From Hyphomicrobiaceae bacterium UBA4118 (lineage in GTDB: Bacteria; Pseudomonadota; Alphaproteobacteria; Rhizobiales; Methyloligellaceae), in contig DFXC01000014.1 in the NCBI GenBank assembly GCA_002383105.1, positions 1 to 10,833 of the forward strand: DNA of 10,833 nt, given 5' to 3'. Shown here piece after piece: positions 1-7,349 of this stretch. The notes under the pieces are model-generated. The model did not search any database, was not told the origin of the DNA, and worked only from the letters and a program-made list of their open reading frames with translations. A program made the translations under genes and the position numbers. How positions within the stretch are numbered: position 1 is the first letter of the stretch; every line of letters starts with the position of its first letter.

Positions 1-1
1 C

Positions 2-253
2 AAGCGGCTTCACGACCGGAACAGAACCGCGTCGTGGATGGCCATTCCGATCGCATGGCAATTTCTGTTTGCATGGGCGATGGTGGCCAAGTTCGGGGCT
101 CGCAATTTGGACATCTTCAGTACCACCATGCTTCTGGGATCGCCCATCGCGCTTTGGGTCCTGATCGATCTCGGCATCCTCAAAGGGACGCCCGGCCCAA
201 ACCAATACGGCCCCGACCCCTTGGGGCAAACCCAAAGCGACCCAAGAGCTTGA
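2..253 (+). CDS. DUF805 family inner-membrane protein, C-terminal fragment (5' end outside the window)
   Basis: This is the last 83 codons of a gene entering from the left edge; it is open from the first complete codon at position 2 and ends at TGA 251-253. The translation opens with KRLHDRNRTAS, the conserved loop motif (KRLHDxxxSG-like) of the DUF805/YhaH family of small multi-pass membrane proteins. Two hydrophobic stretches and the family-typical C-terminal motif LGILKGTPGPNQYGPDP follow. The downstream neighbour at 386 is a paralogue with the same ending, and the two genes share a 29-bp identical stretch (170-198 and 764-792). The biochemical role of DUF805 proteins is not established, so no function is assigned. 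A methionine at 38 is internal, because the diagnostic motif lies upstream of it. Family assignment is confident; the true start is not visible. Confidence 0.85.
   Translation, partial: KRLHDRNRTASWMAIPIAWQFLFAWAMVAKFGARNLDIFSTTMLLGSPIALWVLIDLGILKGTPGPNQYGPDPLGQTQSDPRA
170..198 (+). repeat. 29-bp direct repeat, copy 1 (shared C-terminal codons of DUF805 paralogues)
   Basis: The stretch is identical to 764-792 and encodes LGILKGTPG in both DUF805 genes, in the same relative position and reading frame. It reflects tandem gene duplication with a strongly conserved tail, not a mobile repeat. Confidence 0.8.
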
Positions 254-370
254 AGCCAGGGATTTCAGGGGCGTTTCCAGGGGGCCGCCGCCCAAGTCTT
301 GCACACATCCCCCTTTCGCAAAACCGCTCTTCGGCCTTACAAGTACGGGTGCGGCCTGAGCCTAGCCGCC

Positions 371-380
371 AAGGGAGGGG
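371..380 (+). promoter_or_regulatory. Purine-rich ribosome binding site fixing the start of the second DUF805 gene
   Basis: AAGGGAGGGG precedes the ATG at 386 by 5 nt. It is the clearest Shine-Dalgarno sequence in the left part of the window and supports 386 over the upstream in-frame ATG at 299. Confidence 0.7.
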
Positions 381-385
381 ACACG

Positions 386-832
386 ATGGATTTCCAATAT
401 CTGTTTACGTCGTTCGATGGGCGCACCAACAGGGCCAAGTGGTGGGCGGGAATGGTGATTCTCGCTGTCATCAATATCGTCTTGGGATTCATCGTGATCT
501 CGCTATTCGGCATGGGCTTCTTCGGCCGGTTGATCAGCTTTATTATCGGTCTTGCCCTCCTCTACCCGGCCTATGCCGTCTCCGCCAAACGATTCCAGGA
601 TCGGGACAAGCCGGGCATATTCGCCCTCTATGGCCTTGGCGCCATGCTGGTCACAAGCTTGATACAGGCCTTGGGACTCACTGGCACGCCACAGCCACTC
701 AACGCCCTTGGCTGGATTTGCGCCCTGATCAACCTGGGCGTCCTGCTATGGTTCGTGATCGAGCTCGGCATCCTCAAAGGGACGCCCGGCCCCAACCGTT
801 TCGGCGGCGATCCCTTGGCCGCCGTGCGCTAG
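386..832 (+). CDS. DUF805 family inner-membrane protein
   Basis: The protein has 148 residues, a normal length for DUF805. The N-terminus MDFQYLFTSFDGRTNRAKWW (1-20) is the typical DUF805 start, with the FxGRxxRxxWW motif. Hydrophobic segments follow at about 21-40, 46-66, 79-98 and 106-128, consistent with four membrane spans. The central loop KRFQDRDKPG (68-77) matches the family's KRxHDxxxxG motif, and the tail is LGILKGTPGPNRFGGDP. The ATG at 386 is chosen because a strong Shine-Dalgarno lies just upstream and the family N-terminus begins there; the frame is open to 299 but those codons are not family-like. It is a paralogue of the gene ending at 253, with the two start-to-stop regions 132 bp apart, and 13 bp separate it from the next gene, so the set probably forms one operon. 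No biochemical role is known. Confidence 0.9.
   Translation: MDFQYLFTSFDGRTNRAKWWAGMVILAVINIVLGFIVISLFGMGFFGRLISFIIGLALLYPAYAVSAKRFQDRDKPGIFALYGLGAMLVTSLIQALGLTGTPQPLNALGWICALINLGVLLWFVIELGILKGTPGPNRFGGDPLAAVR
764..792 (+). repeat. 29-bp direct repeat, copy 2 (shared C-terminal codons of DUF805 paralogues)
   Basis: Identical to 170-198 and encoding the same LGILKGTPG tail motif in the second DUF805 gene. Confidence 0.8.
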
Positions 833-845
833 ACCTCAGCATGTC

Positions 846-1563
846 ATGGCGATGTATCGCGCGCTCGACGCCGACAAGATCATCGCCACGATCGAATCTC
901 AAGCGGCGGATCGACGAGAGATTCCCTGGCGCCGGCCTTGCCGACGTGGCCGGAGATCTCTTGGCCGTTGCGCGCGACACCGAGGCGAAGGCAGCATCGC
1001 TGGCGCGTCCAAACCGCTTGATCCAATCCGCGGTGGCCCTGGTCATCGCCACTTTCTTGGGTCTCATTGCTTTCGCGCTGATCAATATTCCTGCGCCGAC
1101 CAACACCGAGGCGACCAACATCCTTCAGACCCTCGAGGCGGCAGCCAACCTCGTCGTGCTCACGGGCGCCATCCTCATCTTCCTCGTCACATTGCAAAAG
1201 CGTCTTGGGCGGCACGAGGCACTTAAGGCCTTGCATCAGCTCCGCTCGCTCGTCCATGTCATCGACATGCACCAGCTCACCAAGGACCCGAGCCTCGTGC
1301 TCGGCAGAGAGCGCGACACGGCCGCTTCGCCGAAGCGCAAGATGACGGCATTTGAGCTTGGCCGCTATCTCGACTATTCCAGCGAGATGCTGTCGCTTGC
1401 CGGCAAGGTCGCCGCCCTCTACGCCCAAGACCTCGACGATCCCGTCGTGGTCGAGGCCGTCAACGATATCGAGATGCTGGCCACCAATCTCAGCCGCAAG
1501 ATCTGGCAGAAAATCGCCATCCTGCAGTCGGCGGTGCATGAGCAAATGCAGGCAAGGTCCTGA
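846..1563 (+). pseudogene. Two-TM membrane protein of unknown function, apparently frameshifted near codon 17
   Basis: The ATG at 846 opens a sensible N-terminus (MAMYRALDADKIIATIES), but this frame loses sense after about 894. The continuation (LKRRIDERFPGAGLADVAGD) sits in another frame, which then runs uninterrupted to TGA 1561-1563. Restoring two missing bases around 894-900 joins the halves and makes the interval an exact number of codons (239 residues). From memory, rhizobial homologues read continuously as DADKI(I/V)ATIExLxRRIxERFPGAGL, which supports one broken gene. Two hydrophobic segments lie at nt 1015-1092 and 1138-1194, followed by a charged helical domain containing HQLRSLVHVIDMHQLTKDP. 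The gene ends 4 nt before dapE, so it is probably co-transcribed with it. An ATG at 841 directly in the downstream frame gives an intact but unconvincing N-terminus (MSWRCIARSTPTRSS); a caller may pick that. I cannot tell a real mutation from a sequencing error. Function unknown. Confidence 0.7.
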
Positions 1564-1567
1564 CCGA

Positions 1568-2758
1568 ATGAGCGCCCTCGGCGACAAGGCAATCGCGCTC
1601 ACCCAAAGCCTGATCCGCTGCGCCAGCGTGACGCCTGCCGACGCGGGCGCGCTCGACGTGCTCGTCCAGGCGCTGAAGCCCGCACGCTTTGCCTGCGAGC
1701 GCCTCACCTTCACCCAAGAGGGAACGCCGCCGGTCGACAATCTCTTTGCCCGGGTCGGCGAAGGCCCGCCGCATCTTTGCTTCGCCGGACATAGCGACGT
1801 CGTGCCGCCGGGCGATACCAAGTTGTGGCGCCATCCACCGTTTGCCGCGGAGATCGCCGGCGGCCTCCTCTACGGCAGGGGCGCCGCCGACATGAAGGGG
1901 GCGATCGCCTGCTTCGCCGCGGCGGCCATCGACTACGCCAAGGCGAGGGGCCGCGAACTCGACGGCTCGATCAGCCTGCTCATCACTGGCGACGAGGAGG
2001 GGCCGGCCGTCAACGGCACGCGCAAGGTGCTCGCCTGGATGAAGGAGAAAGGCGAGCGCCCCGATCACTGCCTGGTCGGGGAGCCTACCAACGCCAAGCG
2101 TCTCGGCGAGGCGATCAAGATCGGACGGCGCGGCAGCCTGAACGGCACGCTGAAGGTGAGCGGCGTGCAAGGCCACGTCGCCTATCCGCATTTTGCTTGC
2201 AATCCGGTAAAGGGCGTCATCCAGATTCTCGCGCGCCTCTACGACGCCCCGCTCGACTACGGCAGCGCGCATTTCTCGCCGTCAAATCTTGAAGTGACCA
2301 GCATCGATGTCGGCAACCCGACCGTGAATGTGATCCCGGCGGAAGCAACGGCCAGGTTCAACGTCCGCTACAACGACCGGCACCAGCCTGAGTCGCTGAT
2401 CGCCTTACTGCGGGACCAGGCCACGCTAGCGCTGTCCGGCGCCGAGCTTTCCTACACGCTCGATTTCGAGCCGCCGAGTCATACCTTCCTCACCGAGCCG
2501 GGCCCGCTCGATGCGCTTCTCAGCGAGGCGGTGCACGAGATCACCGGACTCACGCCCTCGCTGGAAACCGGCGGCGGCACCTCCGACGCCCGCTTCATCA
2601 AGGATTATTGCCCCGTCATCGAGTTCGGACTCTTGACCGCGACGATTCACAAGGCCGACGAGCACGTGGCCATCGCCGACCTCGAGCAGCTCACCGCCAT
2701 CTATCGCCGCTTCATCGAGCTTTATTTCGAGAGGTTCGGGGGCGCCGGTGCCGGGTGA
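1568..2758 (+). CDS. dapE: Succinyl-diaminopimelate desuccinylase
   Basis: DapE hydrolyses N-succinyl-LL-2,6-diaminopimelate to LL-diaminopimelate and succinate, in the cytoplasm, in the succinylase route to meso-DAP and lysine. The product has 396 residues, slightly longer than the usual ~375-385, and is an M20-family di-zinc peptidase. Visible metal and catalytic residues are H75 and D77 in HSDVVP, D108 in GRGAADMKG, E143-E144 in GDEEG, E172 in GEPT and H361 in TIHKADE. The lid/dimerisation domain carries RRGS (187-190) and QGHVAYPH (201-208). GGGTSDARF (335-343) and the paired GAADMKG favour DapE over ArgE or carboxypeptidase relatives. The ATG at 1568 begins a normal DapE N-terminus 4 nt after the previous stop; the open frame upstream to 1352 overlaps that gene and is not DapE-like. 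The 3' end overlaps murI by 11 nt, suggesting translational coupling. Confidence 0.96.
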   Translation: MSALGDKAIALTQSLIRCASVTPADAGALDVLVQALKPARFACERLTFTQEGTPPVDNLFARVGEGPPHLCFAGHSDVVPPGDTKLWRHPPFAAEIAGGLLYGRGAADMKGAIACFAAAAIDYAKARGRELDGSISLLITGDEEGPAVNGTRKVLAWMKEKGERPDHCLVGEPTNAKRLGEAIKIGRRGSLNGTLKVSGVQGHVAYPHFACNPVKGVIQILARLYDAPLDYGSAHFSPSNLEVTSIDVGNPTVNVIPAEATARFNVRYNDRHQPESLIALLRDQATLALSGAELSYTLDFEPPSHTFLTEPGPLDALLSEAVHEITGLTPSLETGGGTSDARFIKDYCPVIEFGLLTATIHKADEHVAIADLEQLTAIYRRFIELYFERFGGAGAG

Positions 2759-3581
2759 TCCCCGGCCGATCGGGGTCTTCGACTCCGGCATGGGCGGGCT
2801 CACCGTGCTGCGCGCGCTGCTCGCGCGGTTGCCGCTCGAGCGCTTCGTCTATCTCGGCGACACCGCGCGGCTCCCCTATGGCACCAAGAGCGCCGAGACG
2901 GTGCAGGCCTACGCCTTGCAGGCGTCGCGCCTCCTCGTCTCCGAAGGGGTGAAGATGGTGGTGATCGCCTGCAATACGGCCTCGGCCGTGGCAGTGGGTC
3001 CGCTGACGGAGGCGCTGGCGCCGGTGCCGGTGATCGGCGTGATCGAGCCCGGCGCGCGGGCCGGCGTCGCCGCCACCCGCAACAACTTCATCGCGGTGAT
3101 CGCCACCGAAGGCACGGTGAAGGGCGGGGCTTACGCGCGCGCCATCGCGGCGCTGCGCGGCGATATCAGGATCGTGCAGCAGCCCTGCCAGGTGTTCGTG
3201 GCACTCGCCGAGGAAGGCTGGACCGATACGCGCGCCACCCATGAAGCGGCCGATCATTATCTCCGGCCGCTGTTCAGGGGCCCCTCGCCGCCCGATACGC
3301 TAGTGCTCGGCTGCACCCATTTCCCGGTGCTCGCGAGCGCCATCAGGGCGATCATCGGCAGCTCCGTGGCGCTGGTGGACTCGGCCGAGACCACGGCCCT
3401 GGCGGTGGCCGAGGCCCTTGAGGGCGAGGGGCTTGGCAGCGATGGCAACGCCGGCGGCGCCGGGGCCACGCGTTTCTTCGCCACCGATTCGCCTGAGCGC
3501 TTCGCGCGAGTGGGCGAGATTTTCCTCGGGCGACCGATCGACGCTCTTTCGGTCGAGCTTGTCGACCTGCGCGTGCTATAG
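2748..3581 (+). CDS. murI: Glutamate racemase
   Basis: MurI interconverts L- and D-glutamate without cofactor, supplying the D-Glu that MurD adds to the peptidoglycan stem peptide. The 277-residue product has the usual length for the family. It begins with IGVFDSGMGGLTV (8-20), contains GDTARLPYG (37-45), and shows both catalytic cysteines in their motifs: C75 in ACNTAS and C189 in GCTHFP. The start is GTG at 2748, inside the end of dapE (11-nt overlap). It is the only start that leaves the N-terminal FDSGMGG strand intact, and a GAGAGG at 2729-2734 lies 13 nt upstream. D-Glu and meso-DAP are neighbouring residues of the Gram-negative stem peptide, so coupling to dapE makes metabolic sense. 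The stop at 3579-3581 is one base from the convergent murJ stop. Between 227 and 240 the protein has a Gly-rich linker, probably lineage-specific. Confidence 0.95.
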   Translation: MPGDPRPIGVFDSGMGGLTVLRALLARLPLERFVYLGDTARLPYGTKSAETVQAYALQASRLLVSEGVKMVVIACNTASAVAVGPLTEALAPVPVIGVIEPGARAGVAATRNNFIAVIATEGTVKGGAYARAIAALRGDIRIVQQPCQVFVALAEEGWTDTRATHEAADHYLRPLFRGPSPPDTLVLGCTHFPVLASAIRAIIGSSVALVDSAETTALAVAEALEGEGLGSDGNAGGAGATRFFATDSPERFARVGEIFLGRPIDALSVELVDLRVL

Positions 3582-3582
3582 C

Positions 3583-5217
3583 CTAGAGCGTCGGCGGCGG
3601 TTCTGAATCCGGCAATGCTGCAGAGTCGTCAGTCGGGTCGGGCGTCGCGAGCTTCGGCAGCGGCTTGTCCGCCGCAGCGCTCACGTCCCTCAGGAGGCTC
3701 CTCAGCCATCCCCGCCCGAGGAGGATGAGAACGGCCAGGCCATAGATGAAGCTGCCAAGCACGAGGAGGAGCGCGAGCGTGGTCTCCTCGCGGAAAGCCG
3801 GCATTCCCGATAGCGCACGCTCAAGCCCGTAGCTGCCGGCAAAAAGTGCCCCCCCGAGCACGACGCCGGCGATGATTAGCTTGGTCACCGGCTTGCCGAT
3901 GGCAGCCCCCGATACGAGAAAGCCTTGGCGGCGCGCAAAGACGGCGAGCAGGCTCAAATTGATCCAGGCGCCGACGCTGGTGGCAAACGCGAGCCCCACC
4001 TGCGCGAACGATCCAAAGTAAGCAAGGGCGAGTTTGAGCGCGACGTTCACGCCCATGGCAAGGAGCGCCGCCTTGACCGGGGTCGCCGTATCGCCGCGGG
4101 CATAGAAGGGCGCGGTGAAGCTCCTGAGTAGGACGAAGGGAAGGAGCCCGATCGAGTAGGCGGCGAGCGTCATGCCGGCGGCGGCGGCGTCAGCCACGGT
4201 GAACGCGCCGCGGGCGAAAAGCGCGCGCATGATGAGATCGGGGATGGCGATGGCGGCGGCGGCGCAAGGGACGGTGAGCAGCAGTGCCAGCTGGATGCCT
4301 CGGGCTTGTGCCGATGCCGCTCCCTTCTCATCGCCGGCGGCGAGCCGCCGCGACATCTCCGGCAGAAGCACGGTGCCGACGGCGATGCCGACCACGCCGA
4401 TGGGAAGCTGGTTGATGCGGTCGGCGTAATAGAGGGCCGACAGCGCCCCGGTCGGCAAATATGACGCGATCAGCGTGTCGGCGAAGAGCGCAAGCTGCAC
4501 GCCGCCCGCCCCGATGATGGCTGGGCCCAAGGCCTTGAGGAATTTGCGCGTGGGCTCATCGAGACGCGGCATGCGGACCCTGATGCCGATCCCGTGCTTC
4601 TCGGCGTCGATGCCGACCAGCAGCACCTGCGCAACACCGGCGATGAGCACGCCCCAGGCGGCGGCCTGACCTGCCGTCGGGAACCAATGGGCAAAGAGCA
4701 GGGTCACCACCATGCAGATATTGAGCAGGATCGGCGCGCCGGCCGCGGCCGCGAAGCGGCCATTGGCATTGAGCTCGCCTGACACCATCGTCTGCATCGA
4801 CACGAGCAGCAGCGAGGGGAAGGTGATGCGGGTCAACGTGACGGCGAGGTTATAGCGCTCAGGGTCGTCGGAGAGCCCGGGTGCGAGGAGGCCCACCACC
4901 CACGGGGTGAAAAAAAGCGCGAGTCCCAGCAGGACGATGTTGATGGCCAGCAACGCCGCGGCGATGCGGTCGGAAAAGAGACGCGCGGCCTTAGGCCCCG
5001 ATTGCTCGAGTGTGCGCGCATAGGCCGGCACGAAGGCCGCATTGAAGGCGCCCTCGGCGAGGATGGCGCGGAAATGGTTGGGCAGCCTGAAGGCGATGAA
5101 GAAGGCGTCGGCCACGGGACCGGCGCCGAGCACCGCCGCCATGACCACGTCGCGGATGAAGCCCGTAAGGCGCGAGACGAGCGTCAGCCCGCCGACGGTG
5201 GCGATGCGCCTGATCAT
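3583..5217 (-). CDS. murJ: Lipid II flippase MurJ (MviN family)
   Basis: MurJ translocates lipid II across the inner membrane for peptidoglycan assembly. The 544-residue product is highly hydrophobic, with about 14 predicted membrane spans in the MOP/MATE-like fold. Residues essential in E. coli MurJ are present at an offset of two or three: R16 and R22 (SRLTGFIRD), D37 (ADAFF), R50 (HFRAILAEGAF) and R267 (YYADRINQLP). The last ~30 residues are hydrophilic and Pro/Asp-rich. The ATG at 5217 (MIRRIATVGG) is the standard MurJ start. The frame stays open to 5370, but those extra 51 codons read through a palindromic repeat and are not conserved protein. No good Shine-Dalgarno is visible. It lies 175 bp downstream of truA on the same strand, so it may belong to that transcript or have its own promoter. 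It ends tail to tail with murI. Confidence 0.94.
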   Translation of the reverse strand: MIRRIATVGGLTLVSRLTGFIRDVVMAAVLGAGPVADAFFIAFRLPNHFRAILAEGAFNAAFVPAYARTLEQSGPKAARLFSDRIAAALLAINIVLLGLALFFTPWVVGLLAPGLSDDPERYNLAVTLTRITFPSLLLVSMQTMVSGELNANGRFAAAAGAPILLNICMVVTLLFAHWFPTAGQAAAWGVLIAGVAQVLLVGIDAEKHGIGIRVRMPRLDEPTRKFLKALGPAIIGAGGVQLALFADTLIASYLPTGALSALYYADRINQLPIGVVGIAVGTVLLPEMSRRLAAGDEKGAASAQARGIQLALLLTVPCAAAAIAIPDLIMRALFARGAFTVADAAAAGMTLAAYSIGLLPFVLLRSFTAPFYARGDTATPVKAALLAMGVNVALKLALAYFGSFAQVGLAFATSVGAWINLSLLAVFARRQGFLVSGAAIGKPVTKLIIAGVVLGGALFAGSYGLERALSGMPAFREETTLALLLVLGSFIYGLAVLILLGRGWLRSLLRDVSAAADKPLPKLATPDPTDDSAALPDSEPPPTL

Positions 5218-5258
5218 GGGCGGCCGGAGGGGCGGCGAACGCTGATCTGTTGCACTTA

Positions 5259-5297
5259 CCCCCCTCCCCGACCCTCTCCCGGCAAGGCGGGAGAGGC
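5259..5297. repeat. Palindromic GC-rich intergenic repeat with hairpin
   Basis: Between truA and murJ, a 9-bp perfect inverted repeat (CCTCTCCCG 5273-5281, CGGGAGAGG 5288-5296) flanks a 6-nt loop, preceded by a C-rich run. The sequence style (CCCTCCCCGACCCTCTCCC...GGGAGAGG) is that of a dispersed palindromic element common in rhizobial-type genomes. A related copy lies at 9410-9432 inside rmuC. It could act as a weak terminator or mRNA-stabilising hairpin in the truA-murJ transcript, but there is no T-run, so this is not a classical intrinsic terminator. Confidence 0.75.
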
Positions 5298-5392
5298 ATT
5301 TGTGGCGGCCCGATGAAGCAAGCTCGTAGCCCAGGGAGGACGAGGTGTCTATGTGGCCGCTTCGGCTCACCTCGACGGGGGCTGGAGCGCTC

Positions 5393-6130
5393 TCAGTAAT
5401 CGACCTTTACGAGGTAGAGGCCATAAGGGGGCGCCACGGGGCCACAGGCGCTCCGGTCGCGCGCGGCAAGCGCCCGCTCCAGATCGGCCGCCTCCCATTT
5501 GCCCTCGCCGACAAGCTTCAGGGAGCCGACCATCGAGCGCACCTGATTGTGTAGGAAGGAGCGCGCCGATGCCTCGATCCTGATCTCCTCTCCATCGCGC
5601 GACACCACGAGACGATCGAGGGTCTTGACCGGCGAGGCCGCCTGGCACTCGGCCGAGCGGAAGGTGGAGAAGTCGTGGTTGCCGATGAGGACTTGCGCGG
5701 CTTGGTGCATCTCCTCGGCGTCGAGGGCGCGGAATACGCCCCAGGCGCGGTCGCGGTCGAGCGCAAGCGGGCTGCGGCGATTGACGATGCGATAGAGGTA
5801 GTGGCGGGCGGCCGCTGAGAAGCGCGCATCGAAATCCTCAGCCGCTTTCTCGCAAGCGAGCACGCTTACCGGGTCTGGCCTGAGCTGCGCATTGAGAGCG
5901 TCACGCACCTTATCGGGAGGCCAGCCCTTGGCCAGGTCGAAATGGACCACCTGCCCGAGCGCGTGCACGCCCGCATCGGTCCGGCCTGCCCCGCGCGGGA
6001 CCACTTCCTCGCCGGAGAAGGCCTTGATGGCGGTAGCAAGACAGCCCTGCACTGAAGGGCCGTTCTCCTGCCTCTGCCAGCCTACGAAGGGCGTGCCGTC
6101 ATATTCGAGGGTGAGCTTGTAGCGGGGCAT
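5393..6130 (-). CDS. truA: tRNA pseudouridine(38-40) synthase
   Basis: TruA isomerises uridines 38-40 in the anticodon arm of tRNAs. The product has 245 residues, the usual alphaproteobacterial length. It starts with the family N-terminus [21 protein letters not shown] and shows the catalytic aspartate D52 in [17 protein letters not shown]. Further family blocks are [24 protein letters not shown], and [21 protein letters not shown] near the C-terminus, ending [12 protein letters not shown]. The start codon lies 5 nt after the fmt stop, so the two are almost certainly translated from one mRNA. In many Alphaproteobacteria truA follows fmt and precedes dapE on the same strand; here dapE is instead across a convergent junction beyond murJ and murI. 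Confidence 0.96.
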   Translation of the reverse strand: MPRYKLTLEYDGTPFVGWQRQENGPSVQGCLATAIKAFSGEEVVPRGAGRTDAGVHALGQVVHFDLAKGWPPDKVRDALNAQLRPDPVSVLACEKAAEDFDARFSAAARHYLYRIVNRRSPLALDRDRAWGVFRALDAEEMHQAAQVLIGNHDFSTFRSAECQAASPVKTLDRLVVSRDGEEIRIEASARSFLHNQVRSMVGSLKLVGEGKWEAADLERALAARDRSACGPVAPPYGLYLVKVDY

Positions 6131-6135
6131 GGCGC

Positions 6136-7062
6136 TTAGCTGAGGGCCGCGCCCGCGCTGAGCTTTACGCCGCGCAGGAACTCATCCGCCGACATCGGCC
6201 GCTTGCCGGCGCGCTGGACTTGCGTGAGGCGCACTGCGCCATTGCCGCAAGCAATGGTCAAATGCTCGTCGAGCGGGGCTCCAGGCGCGCCAGAGCCTGC
6301 AGCAAGCGTCGCGCGCAAGGCCTTGATGCGCTCGTGTTTGCCGTTCCGCACGATCTCGAACCAGGCGCCGGGATGAGGCGAGAGGCCGCGGATATGATTG
6401 TGCACCTCGCGAGCCGACCGCGACCAGTCGATGCGGACCTCGCTCGTATCGATCTTCTCGGCGTAGGTGACGCCTGCGCTTGGTTGCGGCTTGCAGTCGA
6501 GACGGCCGCGCTCGAGCGCCGCGAGGGCTTCGACCGTGAGCCTCGCGCCAAGGTCAGAAAGCGCGTCGTGCAACTCCTGTGCCGTCATGTCGGCGCCAAT
6601 GGTCGCGCGCCTTTGGAGGCAGACAGGTCCGGTGTCGAGCCCCTCGTCCAGGCGCATGATCGTGACCCCTGTCTCGGTGTCGCCGGCCATGATCGCGCGC
6701 TGGATCGGCGCCGCGCCCCGCCAGCGCGGCAGCAGCGAGGCGTGCAGATTGAAGGCGCCGTGGCGCGTGCCATCGAGGATTGGCTTCGGCAGGATTAGCC
6801 CATAGGCCACGATCACCACCGCGTCGGCGCCGAAGGCTCGGAAGCGCTCCTGCTCCTCGGGACTCTTCAGCCGCGCAGGCGTGAGCACGGGGAGGCCCGC
6901 CTGCTCGGCAACTTCATGCACAGACGATTTCCGCGGCGCCATGCCCCTCCCCGCCGGGCGCGGCGGCTGGGTATAGATCGCCACGACCTCATGGCCCGCG
7001 TCGCGGATCGCGCGAAGCGTCGGCACGGCGAAGTCGGGCGTGCCCATAAAAATGATTCGCAT
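6136..7062 (-). CDS. fmt: Methionyl-tRNA formyltransferase
   Basis: Fmt formylates initiator Met-tRNA using 10-formyltetrahydrofolate. The product has 308 residues, as expected. The N-terminal Rossmann-type domain starts [16 protein letters not shown]. The active site is clear: N105 and H107 in [21 protein letters not shown], and D143 in GLDTGP, equivalent to N106/H108/D144 of the E. coli enzyme. The SLLP loop is intact, and the C-terminal OB-fold tRNA-binding domain covers about residues 205-308 ([24 protein letters not shown]). It lies directly upstream of truA with a 5-nt gap. Its usual partner def is upstream on the same strand, but a 385-bp toxin-antitoxin locus on the opposite strand separates them. 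No strong Shine-Dalgarno is visible before the ATG at 7062. Confidence 0.97.
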   Translation of the reverse strand: MRIIFMGTPDFAVPTLRAIRDAGHEVVAIYTQPPRPAGRGMAPRKSSVHEVAEQAGLPVLTPARLKSPEEQERFRAFGADAVVIVAYGLILPKPILDGTRHGAFNLHASLLPRWRGAAPIQRAIMAGDTETGVTIMRLDEGLDTGPVCLQRRATIGADMTAQELHDALSDLGARLTVEALAALERGRLDCKPQPSAGVTYAEKIDTSEVRIDWSRSAREVHNHIRGLSPHPGAWFEIVRNGKHERIKALRATLAAGSGAPGAPLDEHLTIACGNGAVRLTQVQRAGKRPMSADEFLRGVKLSAGAALS

Positions 7063-7082
7063 CGGTGGCGTCTCGTCTCACA

Positions 7083-7112
7083 TTGGCAGCGGCGCAAAAG
7101 GGGGGTTAAACT
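7083..7112 (+). promoter_or_regulatory. Candidate sigma-70-type promoter for the toxin-antitoxin locus
   Basis: TTGGCA (7083-7088) and TAAACT (7107-7112) are separated by 18 bp in the 56-bp gap between the divergent fmt and antitoxin starts. The predicted transcript start falls at or next to the ATG at 7119, so the mRNA could be leaderless. Only short, imperfect hexamers support this. Confidence 0.35.
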
Positions 7113-7118
7113 ACTGCA

Positions 7119-7349
7119 ATGACAAGACAGCAGGTCAAAGAAATCCTCGACCGCGTGTTGACCTGGCCGCCAGAGCGGCAGGCGGACCTCGCGGAAGTCG
7201 CGCGACTCATGGAGGCGCAGGACAGTAGCGGGCTCAAGCTCGACGAAGAGCAAGCGGCGGAAGTCCGGCGCCGGCTAGCGGAAACGAACCCCAAGACGCT
7301 CAGTCTCGCCGAGTTCAACGAGCATCTCCGCCGTCGCTACGGCATATGA
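7119..7349 (+). CDS. Addiction-module antitoxin of a ParE/RelE-type toxin-antitoxin pair
   Basis: This 76-residue, highly charged, mostly helical protein (MTRQQVKEILDRVLTWPPERQADLA...) resembles small rhizobial antitoxins in which a helix with a WPPERQ motif is followed by LxxEQAAEVRRRLAE and LAEFNEHLRRRYG. The C-terminal half is the likely toxin-binding segment. Its stop codon overlaps the start of the toxin gene in an ATGA arrangement (7346-7349), the classic translational coupling of type II pairs. Base composition is somewhat lower in GC than the flanking housekeeping genes, compatible with transfer. It lies between def and fmt but on the opposite strand, so the def-fmt transcript, if continuous, would be antisense to it. 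The reading frame is intact. Family-level assignment is by pattern, not a named subfamily; DNA-binding autoregulation is usual but not shown here. Confidence 0.75.
   Translation: MTRQQVKEILDRVLTWPPERQADLAEVARLMEAQDSSGLKLDEEQAAEVRRRLAETNPKTLSLAEFNEHLRRRYGI

Noticed and set aside
888..903. Programmed ribosomal frameshift in the gene upstream of dapE
   Set aside because: The bases GAATCTCAAG do not form a slippery heptamer, and no pseudoknot or internal Shine-Dalgarno is evident; a two-base deletion is simpler.
34..1563. A 509-codon open frame across both DUF805 genes and the following gene
   Set aside because: Its first two thirds are an out-of-frame shadow of the DUF805 genes, low in hydrophobic structure and rich in Arg/Pro/His; only the part after about 900 is real protein.
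880..1821. Long minus-strand open frame opposite the unknown gene and dapE
   Set aside because: High-GC antisense shadow; no recognisable family and complete overlap with well-supported plus-strand coding sequence.
5272..5297. Intrinsic terminator after truA
   Set aside because: The hairpin is strong but no T-run follows on either strand, and the sequence belongs to a dispersed repeat family.
5218..5370. 51-codon N-terminal extension of MurJ
   Set aside because: MurJ proteins begin at MIRR...; the extension reads through a palindromic intergenic repeat and has no membrane or signal features.
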